Source: Candidatus Brockarchaeota archaeon
Lineage (GTDB): Archaea > Thermoproteota > EX4484-205 > DTQO01
Assembly (NCBI GenBank): GCA_017601265.1
Contig: JAFNJA010000014.1
Coordinates: forward strand, 14,268-23,458
Direction of reading: 5' to 3'
Length of the DNA: 9,191 bases
Below, in pieces: positions 1 through 5,133 of the stretch (position 1 is its first letter; every line of letters starts with the position of its first letter). The position numbers and the translations under genes were made by a program. Under the pieces are notes generated by a model, which saw only the letters and a list, made by a program, of their open reading frames with translations, did no database searches and was not told where the DNA came from.

Positions 1-190
1 TTCACGCGGTCTGCAAGGGTGGCCGTTCTAACGGTGGCAGAAGCCACTTCGTTTAATGGACGTCTCCACCGCGCCTTAATGTCTATGGTTCGGACCCGTT
101 GCGAACCTTCGCCAAGGATTCCCGGGCCTCTAGACGCCGGTTTCTAGGGTCCCGTAGCCCTTAGATGCCCGCATTTTCGTGCTTTTGCAA
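1..190. other. Unassigned leading region with several hairpins
   Basis: No complete gene is visible here. One + strand frame stays open from base 1 to about 150 without a start codon, but its translation matches nothing I recognise. The stretch contains three perfect small stem-loops: CCGT/ACGG at 23-34, GTGGC/GCCAC at 34-47 and GGTTCG/CGAACC at 87-107. This could be the 3' part of a structured RNA or of a transposon-associated gene that begins before the window, but nothing decides between these. I see no tRNA or rRNA consensus. Confidence 0.3.
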
Positions 191-194
191 AATA

Positions 195-202
195 TTTATA
201 TT
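195..202 (+). promoter_or_regulatory. TATA box of the DUF5320/NifX operon
   Basis: The A/T-rich element TTTATATT lies about 40 bases before the ATG at 238. With the usual archaeal spacing of about 25 bases, transcription would start near 222-227, leaving a short leader that contains GAAGG just before the ATG. This argues against the upstream in-frame GTG at 220. No other convincing promoter is seen between the tightly packed genes that follow, so this is probably the promoter of the whole + strand operon. Confidence 0.6.
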
Positions 203-206
203 GTGC

Positions 207-218
207 ATATGAACATAT
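207..218. promoter_or_regulatory. Inverted repeat between TATA box and first gene
   Basis: ATATG-AA-CATAT is a perfect 12-base inverted repeat a few bases downstream of the TATA box and just before the expected transcription start. That is a classic site for an archaeal repressor. The DtxR-type regulator encoded later in the same operon, or the Lrp-type one at 9001, are possible binders; this is inference. Confidence 0.35.
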
Positions 219-237
219 TGTGTGCGGTGATCGAAGG

Positions 238-540
238 ATGGCTTGGACGAGAGGTTATGGCAGAGGCTTCGGAAGAGGCTGGGGCATCGGGCCATGGGCG
301 GGCCCTTGGCCAGGAAGGGGGCCGTTCAGCCACCTCCCGCCCTGGCAGAGGCCGGGGTGGCTCTTCGAAAGGGGCTCATGCTGGTGGCTCTTCAACCCAT
401 ACCTGTACGGGTATCCTGGTTACGGCCCACCGTTGGGTTACGGCCCGTGGCCATGGCTAGGTTCTACGCCATTCGGATACCGAGCGCCGTATTGGGGCTT
501 AGGGTACTGCTCCTACCCTCCCTACGGCTTGACGTGGTGA
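238..540 (+). CDS. Small Gly/Trp/Tyr/Pro-rich DUF5320-like protein
   Basis: This 100-residue protein has a very biased composition: GRG/GWG repeats in the first 25 residues, then many W, P, Y and G (for example PWAGPWPGRGPF near residues 19-30 and GYPGYGPPLGYGPWPW near 60-75). The pattern resembles the N-terminal half of DUF5320-type proteins, which commonly sit beside NifX-type and MinD-type genes in archaea and anaerobic bacteria; their function is unknown. It lacks the C-terminal coiled coil found in the next two genes. I place the start at ATG 238, after GAAGG; an in-frame GTG at 220 would fall at or before the predicted transcript start. No signal peptide or clear membrane helix is seen. 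The next gene follows 6 bases after the stop. The reading frame is convincing by context and by family-like composition, but the family call is from memory of the pattern. Confidence 0.7.
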   Translation: MAWTRGYGRGFGRGWGIGPWAGPWPGRGPFSHLPPWQRPGWLFERGSCWWLFNPYLYGYPGYGPPLGYGPWPWLGSTPFGYRAPYWGLGYCSYPPYGLTW

Positions 541-546
541 TGCGGC

Positions 547-1077
547 ATGGGATACAGATGGAGGCGGATGTACTACCTTACGGGAATGCCTGGATGGATT
601 AGGTTCGGATATTCGCCAGGTTGGGTTGGCAGATCGCCAACGGGGTTGCCTCCTACGGCAGAGTGGATATTGTCCAGCGGATTGATGCCGCAATGCCAAC
701 AGTATCTGTCAACCGGAGCTACGCTACCTGCAGCCGCCCCCTTCGCCCCCGCAGGCGCTCCGTTGACGAAGGAGCAGGAGGTTCAGATGCTGGAGCAGCA
801 TGCAAAGGCGATCGAGGCGCAACTCGAGGCTACGAGGAGAAGGTTGGAGGCCGTGAAGAAGGGGCAGGCAGCTCAGCAAGGGGCGCAACCGTACTATCAC
901 CCTTACGGGTTGCCTGCAACCTACGGTTATCCGCCCCAGCCATACGTCGCGCCCTCGCCTGAAGAAGAGCTGGCTTCGCTCGAGGACTACAGGAGGGCGC
1001 TTGACGAAGAGGTCAAGGGCGTGGAAGCTAGGATCGAGGAATTGAAGAAGAACTTGGGAAATAAACCGCAAGAATGA
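547..1077 (+). CDS. DUF5320-like protein with two coiled-coil modules
   Basis: A 176-residue protein. Residues 1-50 form an aromatic, basic N-terminal region (GYRWRRMYYLTGMPGW, then GYSPGWVGRSPTGLPP) of a kind that I associate with DUF5320-type proteins near NifX genes. An Ala/Pro-rich linker follows, then a charged heptad region at 74-105 starting TKEQEVQMLEQ, a second Pro/Tyr-rich linker (about 114-136), and a second coiled coil at 137-168 starting SPEEELASLED. The same coiled-coil module ends the next gene and lies, out of frame, after the following NifX gene. The start ATG lies 6 bases after the preceding stop. The final codons overlap an ATG in ATGA, but a better start for the next gene is slightly downstream. 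Probably a cytoplasmic, oligomeric accessory protein of the metal-cluster system; its biochemical role is unknown. Confidence 0.8.
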   Translation: MGYRWRRMYYLTGMPGWIRFGYSPGWVGRSPTGLPPTAEWILSSGLMPQCQQYLSTGATLPAAAPFAPAGAPLTKEQEVQMLEQHAKAIEAQLEATRRRLEAVKKGQAAQQGAQPYYHPYGLPATYGYPPQPYVAPSPEEELASLEDYRRALDEEVKGVEARIEELKKNLGNKPQE

Positions 1078-1078
1078 A

Positions 1079-1086
1079 GGAGGTGA
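1079..1086 (+). promoter_or_regulatory. Strong Shine-Dalgarno site deciding start at GTG 1092
   Basis: GGAGGTGA lies 5 bases before GTG 1092. It falls inside the longer reading frame that begins at ATG 1074, so it favours GTG 1092 as the true start of the next DUF5320-like gene. The resulting N-terminus, MPYGMGPWGW, looks family-like. Confidence 0.65.
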
Positions 1087-1091
1087 GAAGA

Positions 1092-1367
1092 GTGCCATAT
1101 GGAATGGGTCCGTGGGGGTGGTTCGCTGGCGGATACGCCTACCCATACTGGGGCTGGAGGTGCAGGTGGTTCCCCTGGCTCCCAAGGTGGTGGTGGACGG
1201 GCATGTACGGGCCGATGACGCCATATTCGCCAACGTCGCCATACTATTGGCCGATGGTACCTTCGATGTCAAAGGAGGACGAGATTGCGATGCTCGAGCA
1301 AGAAGCCAAGGCGCTGGAGCAGGAACTTGCCCAGATCAAGCAAAGGCTAGAGGAGCTAAAGAGGTAG
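1092..1367 (+). CDS. Small DUF5320-like protein with C-terminal coiled coil
   Basis: A 91-residue protein from GTG 1092. Residues 1-55 are extremely rich in W, Y, G and P (WGWFAGG, YPYWGWRCRWFPWLPRWWW). The last 32 residues, from SKEDEIAMLEQ to the final EELKR, form one heptad-type coiled coil that ends the protein exactly. The strong Shine-Dalgarno site at 1079-1086 supports this start; ATG 1074, overlapping the previous stop, would add six residues and is less likely. The stop TAG is directly followed by the GTG of the NifX-type gene, so the two are probably translationally coupled. The Trp-rich segment could be hydrophobic enough to associate with a membrane, but it has many Pro and Arg residues and is not a clean helix. 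The function is unknown; the tail suggests that it co-assembles with proteins carrying the same module. Confidence 0.75.
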   Translation: MPYGMGPWGWFAGGYAYPYWGWRCRWFPWLPRWWWTGMYGPMTPYSPTSPYYWPMVPSMSKEDEIAMLEQEAKALEQELAQIKQRLEELKR

Positions 1368-1880
1368 GTGGCCGAGCTGAAGGTAGCCGTATCAGCTTCC
1401 GGTCCGGACCTAGGCGCTCAGGTTGACCCAAGGTTCGGAAGGTGCCAATATTTCATAATCGTCGACACGGCCACGATGGATTTCGAAGCGATCCCGAACG
1501 TCAGCGCGGGAGCGATGAGCGGCGCTGGCATTCAAGCGGCGCAGATGGTGGTGGAAAAGGGCGTCCAGGCGGTCATCACCGGGAACGTAGGCCCTAATGC
1601 GTTCCAAGTGCTTTCTTCCGCTGGGATAAGGATCTTGGTTGGAGCGTCGGGCACGGTCAGGAGCGCAGTCGAGGCTTTCAAGGTTGGAGGCTTGGTGGAG
1701 GCCCAAGTCCCGGGGCCTGGACACTCGGGCATGGGGGTTGGATGGGGCATGGGCCGAGGGATGGGCAGGGGGATGAGCGCATCTCAGTTTCCTCCTTACT
1801 TTCAAACACCCATAGGACCATCGATGCCCATTTCCCCCTCACGAGGGAGCAAGAGATCTCTGTGTTGGAATCTCAGATGA
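1368..1880 (+). CDS. NifX-type Fe-Mo cofactor family protein, frameshifted tail
   Basis: A dinitrogenase iron-molybdenum cofactor family protein of 170 residues as read. The domain spans about residues 4-112, with DPRFGRCQYFIIVD at 20-33, the GAGIQAAQ stretch at 52-59, TGNVGPNAFQ at 71-80 and SGTVRSAVE at 94-102. Family members often have TGNCGPNAF; here the Cys is V74. A Gly/Met linker (GMGVGWGMGRGMGRGM, 121-136) follows, as in many archaeal relatives. Relatives usually end in a coiled coil. Here the coiled coil is present downstream but in the -1 frame (to 1951), and the frame as read ends in an unrelated run (SRGSKRSLCWNLR). One base missing in the C run at 1834-1838 would restore a 194-residue protein. 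The start GTG directly follows the preceding stop, with AGAGG just upstream. The likely role is binding or carrying a metal-sulphur cluster or its precursor. Confidence 0.85.
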   Translation: MAELKVAVSASGPDLGAQVDPRFGRCQYFIIVDTATMDFEAIPNVSAGAMSGAGIQAAQMVVEKGVQAVITGNVGPNAFQVLSSAGIRILVGASGTVRSAVEAFKVGGLVEAQVPGPGHSGMGVGWGMGRGMGRGMSASQFPPYFQTPIGPSMPISPSRGSKRSLCWNLR

Positions 1881-1951
1881 AGGGCCTCCAGCAGCAGCTG
1901 GAGCAGATAAAGAAGAGGCTTGACGAGCTCAAAGGGTCTTCCTCCGGGTGA
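1839..1951 (+). other. Out-of-frame coiled-coil tail of the NifX-type gene
   Basis: In the -1 frame relative to the gene starting at 1368, bases 1839-1951 encode PLTREQEISVLESQ and a heptad run ending KKRLDELKGSSSG. This is the same module seen in the two preceding DUF5320-like proteins (compare APLTKEQEV in the first). It has no plausible start of its own, and upstream in this frame the translation is unstructured. It is best read as the lost or slippage-dependent C-terminus of the NifX-type protein. The transition falls around TTTCCCCC at 1831-1838. Confidence 0.7.
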
Positions 1952-2011
1952 TCGCTAAAAACCATCACGACTTGCTACGAGACAGGGGATCCGCGAAGGA
2001 GAGCGTGGCGG

Positions 2012-2356
2012 ATGAGGAAACTCAGGATAGCGATTCCCACGGAAGAGGAGAAGGGACTTGACGACGTCGTGGCGGAAGTGTTCGGCAGGGCCAAGACCAT
2101 CACGATAGTCGACACGTTGGATGGGGAAGTGAAGGACGTCAAGGTACTCCAAAACCCAGCCGCTTCATACAGGTTCGGCGCAGGTCCAATATTGGTCAAA
2201 ACTTTGTCGGACATGAAAGTGGAAGTCGTCATAGCGGGCGAGCTCGGCCCGGGTGCCTCGGCGCTGATCGAAGACCAAAAGATGGCAAGGGTGACCGTAA
2301 AACCGGGCATTCGCGTGAAAGAAGCCATAATGGTGGCCCAGACGCAGCTTGGCTGA
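2012..2356 (+). CDS. NifX-type Fe-Mo cofactor family protein, short form
   Basis: A 114-residue single-domain protein of the dinitrogenase iron-molybdenum cofactor family, spanning essentially its whole length (4-112). Visible landmarks are IAIPTEEEKGLDDVVAEVFGR at the N-terminus, TITIVD at 29-34, and AGELGPGAS at 75-83, in the place where the paralogue at 1368 has TGNVGPNAF. It has no Cys and only one aromatic residue besides Phe, so any cluster binding must be non-covalent or through other ligands, as in the orange protein family. The start ATG is preceded by GGAG about 10 bases upstream; the nearby GTG at 2004 is out of frame. The gene lies 60 bases after the coiled-coil tail, and its stop overlaps the TTG start of the DtxR-type regulator by 8 bases, so the two are probably co-expressed. 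Confidence 0.85.
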   Translation: MRKLRIAIPTEEEKGLDDVVAEVFGRAKTITIVDTLDGEVKDVKVLQNPAASYRFGAGPILVKTLSDMKVEVVIAGELGPGASALIEDQKMARVTVKPGIRVKEAIMVAQTQLG

Positions 2357-2828
2357 CGCGAGCCAAAAGGCTCCGGGCCTTGGAACCGATCGAGGCCGCA
2401 GGGTTTCTCAAAGGGCCGCCGCCTATTTGGAAGCGATCTACGGGCTGCAGGAATCCCACGGGTTGGCGAGGACAAGCGCGTTGGCAAGCCGGATGAAAGT
2501 GGCCCTCGGGACCGTAACCAACGTCGTCCGAAAACTAGAAAGTAGAGGCTTGGTCACTCGCGAAGCTTACAGGGGCGTGAAGTTAACCGATGAAGGAAGG
2601 AGAATCGCAATTGGCGTGTTAAGGAAGCGCCGCCTCGCCGAACGCTTACTCACGGACATACTGCGAGTGGAAAGTAGCGAAGCCCGCGAAGCGGCTTCCA
2701 AGTTGGGGCCTGCGATACCAGACGAAGTGGTTAAACCAATCGAAAAAGCCTTAAATGAAAAGTTTGGGCGATTTAATCCGCAAAGCTCCATGAAGCAAGA
2801 CTTTCATACGCAGGTAGAAAGCGTGTAA
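2349..2828 (+). CDS. DtxR-family regulator with degenerate metal sites
   Basis: A 159-residue protein built like a short DtxR/MntR repressor without the C-terminal SH3-like domain. The winged helix is at about 24-85 (YLEAIYGLQE, then ARTSALASRMKVALGTVTNVV, then YRGVKLTDEG). The dimerisation region follows from 88 to 140, with RRLAERLLTDI at 94-104 closely matching the diphtheria toxin repressor. Aligned with DtxR from memory, primary-site ligands M10, C102, E105 and H106 become A25, S117, G120 and P121, and ancillary H79 and H98 become R94 and R113; only E83 (E98 here) remains. It may therefore not sense Fe or Mn in the usual way. The TTG start overlaps the preceding gene by 8 bases and no other start fits. 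It probably controls this operon, perhaps through an operator near 207-218; that is inference. Confidence 0.85.
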   Translation: MADASQKAPGLGTDRGRRVSQRAAAYLEAIYGLQESHGLARTSALASRMKVALGTVTNVVRKLESRGLVTREAYRGVKLTDEGRRIAIGVLRKRRLAERLLTDILRVESSEAREAASKLGPAIPDEVVKPIEKALNEKFGRFNPQSSMKQDFHTQVESV

Positions 2829-2831
2829 GTC

Positions 2832-3791
2832 ATGGGAACATTTGCATTCGGTCCGATACCATCGAGGCGTTTGGGGAAGAGCCTGGGGATAAATAACATA
2901 CCGTTGAAACATTGCACGTACTCTTGCGTTTATTGCCAATTGGGCAAGACCGCGGACTATTGCATCGAAAGGAAGGATTTCTACGATCCAGATGCCGTAT
3001 GCATGGAGGTGGAAAGGAAAGTCGATAAAGCGTTACAAAGTGGTTGGAGCATCGATTACCTGACCTTCGTTCCGGATGGAGAACCGACATTGGATAGTAA
3101 ATTAGGCAAGGAGGTATCCATCCTTAAACGTTTTGGCATTCCAATAGCGGTGTTGACAAACGCTTCCATAATGTGGCGGGACGACGTAAAGGAAGACTTG
3201 ATGGGCGCGGACTTGGTATCCATAAAGCTGGACGCCGCAAGCGAGGATTTGTGGAGGAGGATTGACAGGCCTCATAAAAAATTGGCATTGAAGACGATAT
3301 TGGATGGCATGTCGGAATTTGCGGAGGATTTCAAGGGGACGATAATCAGCGAAACCATGCTTATAGACGGAATCCGATACGGAAACGAGTTTGAAAAGAT
3401 AGCGGATTTCCTCGCGAGTTTAAAGAGGTTAGGCAAGGCCTACGTCGCCGTTCCAACGAGGCCACCTGCTGAAAGATGGGTCAAACCCGCGAGCGAGGAG
3501 ACCGTGAACGCCGCCTTCCAGATTTTTACCGAAAAACTAGACGGCAAGGTCGAATGCCTGACAGGTTACGAAGGTGACGCGTTCGCCTTCACCGGAAACG
3601 CCGAAGAAGATTTGCTGGGAATAACGGCGGTACATCCCATGCGCAAGCAAGCGGTTGAAGAATTCCTGAAGAAGGCGAATGAGGATTGGCAACTTGTCGA
3701 TAAACTCCTGCGCGAAAGCAAGCTCGCGGAGGTTGAATACGGGGGAGACAAATACTACGTGAAAAATTTCCGAACAAGAAAAACGGAGTGA
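2832..3791 (+). CDS. Radical SAM protein of the COG0731 (Tyw1-like) type
   Basis: A 319-residue radical SAM enzyme. The N-terminus FGPIPSRRLGKSLGINNIP (6-24) and the cluster motif C28-x3-C32-x2-C35 are typical of the COG0731 Fe-S oxidoreductase group. The SAM-binding GEPT motif is at 83-86, and SIKLDAAS falls near the middle of the barrel. The C-terminal part, from about residue 260 (HPMRKQAVEEFLKKAN to VEYGGDKYYVKNF), looks like a small winged-helix domain. It lacks the flavodoxin domain of eukaryotic TYW1, and I cannot name its substrate. The ATG is 3 bases after the stop of the DtxR-type gene, so it belongs to the same operon as the NifX-type genes. A role in making or modifying the metal cluster or its protein is plausible but unproven. 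It is the last gene of the + strand operon. Confidence 0.88.
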   Translation: MGTFAFGPIPSRRLGKSLGINNIPLKHCTYSCVYCQLGKTADYCIERKDFYDPDAVCMEVERKVDKALQSGWSIDYLTFVPDGEPTLDSKLGKEVSILKRFGIPIAVLTNASIMWRDDVKEDLMGADLVSIKLDAASEDLWRRIDRPHKKLALKTILDGMSEFAEDFKGTIISETMLIDGIRYGNEFEKIADFLASLKRLGKAYVAVPTRPPAERWVKPASEETVNAAFQIFTEKLDGKVECLTGYEGDAFAFTGNAEEDLLGITAVHPMRKQAVEEFLKKANEDWQLVDKLLRESKLAEVEYGGDKYYVKNFRTRKTE

Positions 3792-4210
3792 CTCCTCTTT
3801 CCAAAAAGCTGATTTTGAAAAGTTCGTAAGCGCTGAAATGGTGAAATGTCGTTTCGTTCGAAGCCAATTTGGGCTCCGGGCTGGAAAGGCGGAGGAAGGG
3901 GGCTCTAGCAAAGAAGGGCCATTGGCATGTATCTGTGGAAGGGGTTGCTCTGGCAGAAACAGTGAACCCGATAGGAAGGGGTATTACGAAGAGCACAAAA
4001 AGATCGAGAAACGAACGCCTCTTAAGGGCGGGACGGTATCAGCAACTCGAGCATCCTATCCCGCGCGAAAGCTATTGGGACGTGTTGCTTATCTTCCTAT
4101 GATCCGTCCAATCACGGATTACTGTGCACATAACCTGTGAAAAATCCTTTATTCTTCCATTCGGAGGCAAATTGAAGTCCGAGAACCGAATGATTCGCAC
4201 CTTATGCTCA
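3792..4210. other. Gene-poor stretch between operon end and VapBC pair
   Basis: No gene that I trust. A 100-codon + frame (3838-4140) is open but its translation has no domain, is rich in Arg, Gly and Ser, and has no Shine-Dalgarno site. The DNA is less GC-rich than the operons on either side. It contains an inverted repeat GCGGGA/TCCCGC at 4028-4033 and 4059-4064, and CATTCGG/CCGAATG at 4158-4164 and 4186-4192. These may be the transcription ends of the two convergent units, or remnants of a decayed gene or element. There is no tRNA-like fold. Confidence 0.35.
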
Positions 4211-4621
4211 TTATATGGCAAGTTCCTCGGGGACTCGCCTTTTGATCCAATCGATTGAATCGAAGTCATCGTCGTAGGAAACGATAGTGTCCGCGGAAAG
4301 CTCTCTTAAAGCCTGGACCGCGAGAGCGTCATCGAAATCTAGGCCATAATCTTTCATGAGTGATGCAGCCCTTATCCGGCCGCCCAATCCCATGGGATGT
4401 ATCATCAATCCCCTATAACGAAGAAGAGAGGCAAGGAACAGCGCCAGCTCACTCCAATCCTTGCCGTAGTTCTCCATGACTACAACGACCGAATCCACGT
4501 GAAAGTCTGTGATCGCCGACTTGATTATGCCGTCCCTCACCTTGCCTAACAAGCTCTTGCACGCATCCGCATGTTTCTCAGCCAACTCGACCTCGAGAAA
4601 TACGTTGGAGTCAAGTAGCAT
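4211..4621 (-). CDS. vapC: VapC-like PIN-domain toxin
   Basis: A 136-residue PIN-domain protein, the usual size for a VapC ribonuclease. Acidic residues fit the fold: D4 in LLDSNVFLE, a likely E50, D97/D98 in LDFDDALA, and D117-D119 in SYDDDFDSI. These would hold the Mg or Mn ions that cleave RNA. I choose ATG 4621, giving the typical MLLDSNVF start; this start overlaps the end of the antitoxin gene by 11 bases, which implies translational coupling. A TTG at 4633 would add four residues. The RNA target cannot be told from sequence. The gene is read with the antitoxin from the promoter at about 4931-4938. It is convergent with the NifX operon and probably unrelated to it in function. Confidence 0.85.
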   Translation of the reverse strand: MLLDSNVFLEVELAEKHADACKSLLGKVRDGIIKSAITDFHVDSVVVVMENYGKDWSELALFLASLLRYRGLMIHPMGLGGRIRAASLMKDYGLDFDDALAVQALRELSADTIVSYDDDFDSIDWIKRRVPEELAI

Positions 4622-4901
4622 TACGGTACTCAAGAGACCGTCTCGCCCTCATGCCCCGCGCCTCGTGTTGGAGCTCAACCCCAGTTTTCTTGACGTTGGA
4701 AAGCATGCCGTAGATGGCCTCCACAGGATCTTCAATGGACTCAGCCACATCCAAGGCTCCTGATACCTGCGAGAGCCAGGCTGCGAATGCCTTCTCGGAA
4801 GCGATGCTCAACGAACCCCTGCCATACCCGTAAAGCCTCATCGCGGCCTCCCTGAACTTTCGCTCCAAGTCGTCAGGGATGTAGACCTTGATTCCTCCCA
4901 T
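4611..4901 (-). CDS. vapB: VapB-like antitoxin
   Basis: A 96-residue protein immediately upstream of the PIN-domain gene, overlapping it by 11 bases. The N-terminus IKVYIPDDLERKFREAA (4-20), followed by GRGSLSIASEKAFAAWL (28-43), has the strand-helix-helix pattern of a ribbon-helix-helix DNA-binding domain. The C-terminal half, acidic then basic (ESIEDPVEAIY, later RGMRARRSLEYR), should wrap the toxin. ATG 4901 is chosen; a TTG at 4910 is also in frame and could start a leaderless message, since the TATA element predicts transcription starting near 4909. A palindrome over that TATA box suggests autorepression by the VapBC complex. The family call rests on pattern and context rather than on a strong single motif. 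Confidence 0.8.
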   Translation of the reverse strand: MGGIKVYIPDDLERKFREAAMRLYGYGRGSLSIASEKAFAAWLSQVSGALDVAESIEDPVEAIYGMLSNVKKTGVELQHEARGMRARRSLEYRNAT

Positions 4902-4919
4902 TCCGGTCAAATTACTAAA

Positions 4920-4948
4920 GGAACAAAGACCTTTATATCTTTTGTTCC
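4920..4948 (-). promoter_or_regulatory. VapBC promoter with palindromic operator over TATA
   Basis: GGAACAAA at 4920-4927 and TTTGTTCC at 4941-4948 form a perfect 8-base inverted repeat. Between them, read on the - strand, is the TATA-like AGATATAAAG, about 33 bases before ATG 4901. A dimeric ribbon-helix-helix protein bound here would block TBP, as expected for autoregulation of a toxin-antitoxin operon. Confidence 0.65.
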
Positions 4949-5133
4949 CAATCTACCGCGAGCAAGAATTCGAGTGTCTTGAGCATCCTAAGAACCGAAA
5001 TTAACACCCAATCGACATGGTGCGGCTTTTCCGCTATGACTAACGGACCCTGCTCAGCAAAATAGCAGTCGAAGCTCGGACGCCGATGCTCCATCAGGGT
5101 GCGGCTTTTCAAGCTTTGGCCGCCTACCCAATT
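4949..5133. other. Non-coding gap with a 13-base direct repeat
   Basis: No gene is seen. GGTGCGGCTTTTC occurs twice, at 5019-5031 and 5098-5110. Each copy can also start a small stem: GCGG/CCGC closing at 5034 in the first, and GCGGC/GCCGC closing at about 5123 in the second. The second copy lies just past the stop of the - strand OsmC-type gene, so transcription end signals are one explanation. The VapBC promoter borders the gap on the left. Confidence 0.4.

Noticed and set aside
220..237. In-frame GTG start 18 bases before ATG 238
   Set aside because: It would lie at or before the transcript start predicted from the TATA box at 195-202, and the family-like N-terminus begins at the ATG.
724..1272. 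A 182-codon open frame on the - strand
   Set aside because: It is antisense to two coiled-coil genes whose + strand frames repeat the same protein module; the antisense product shows no recognisable domain.
1742..1838. Independent small gene covering 1742-1951
   Set aside because: Its first 30 codons overlap the Gly/Met linker of the NifX-type gene and look random; only the part after 1839 matches the coiled-coil module, so it is the shifted tail, not a gene of its own.
3838..4140. A 100-codon + frame with several Cys and Gly
   Set aside because: No ribosome site, no recognisable domain, and an overlapping alternative frame of similar quality. Treated as non-coding or decayed.
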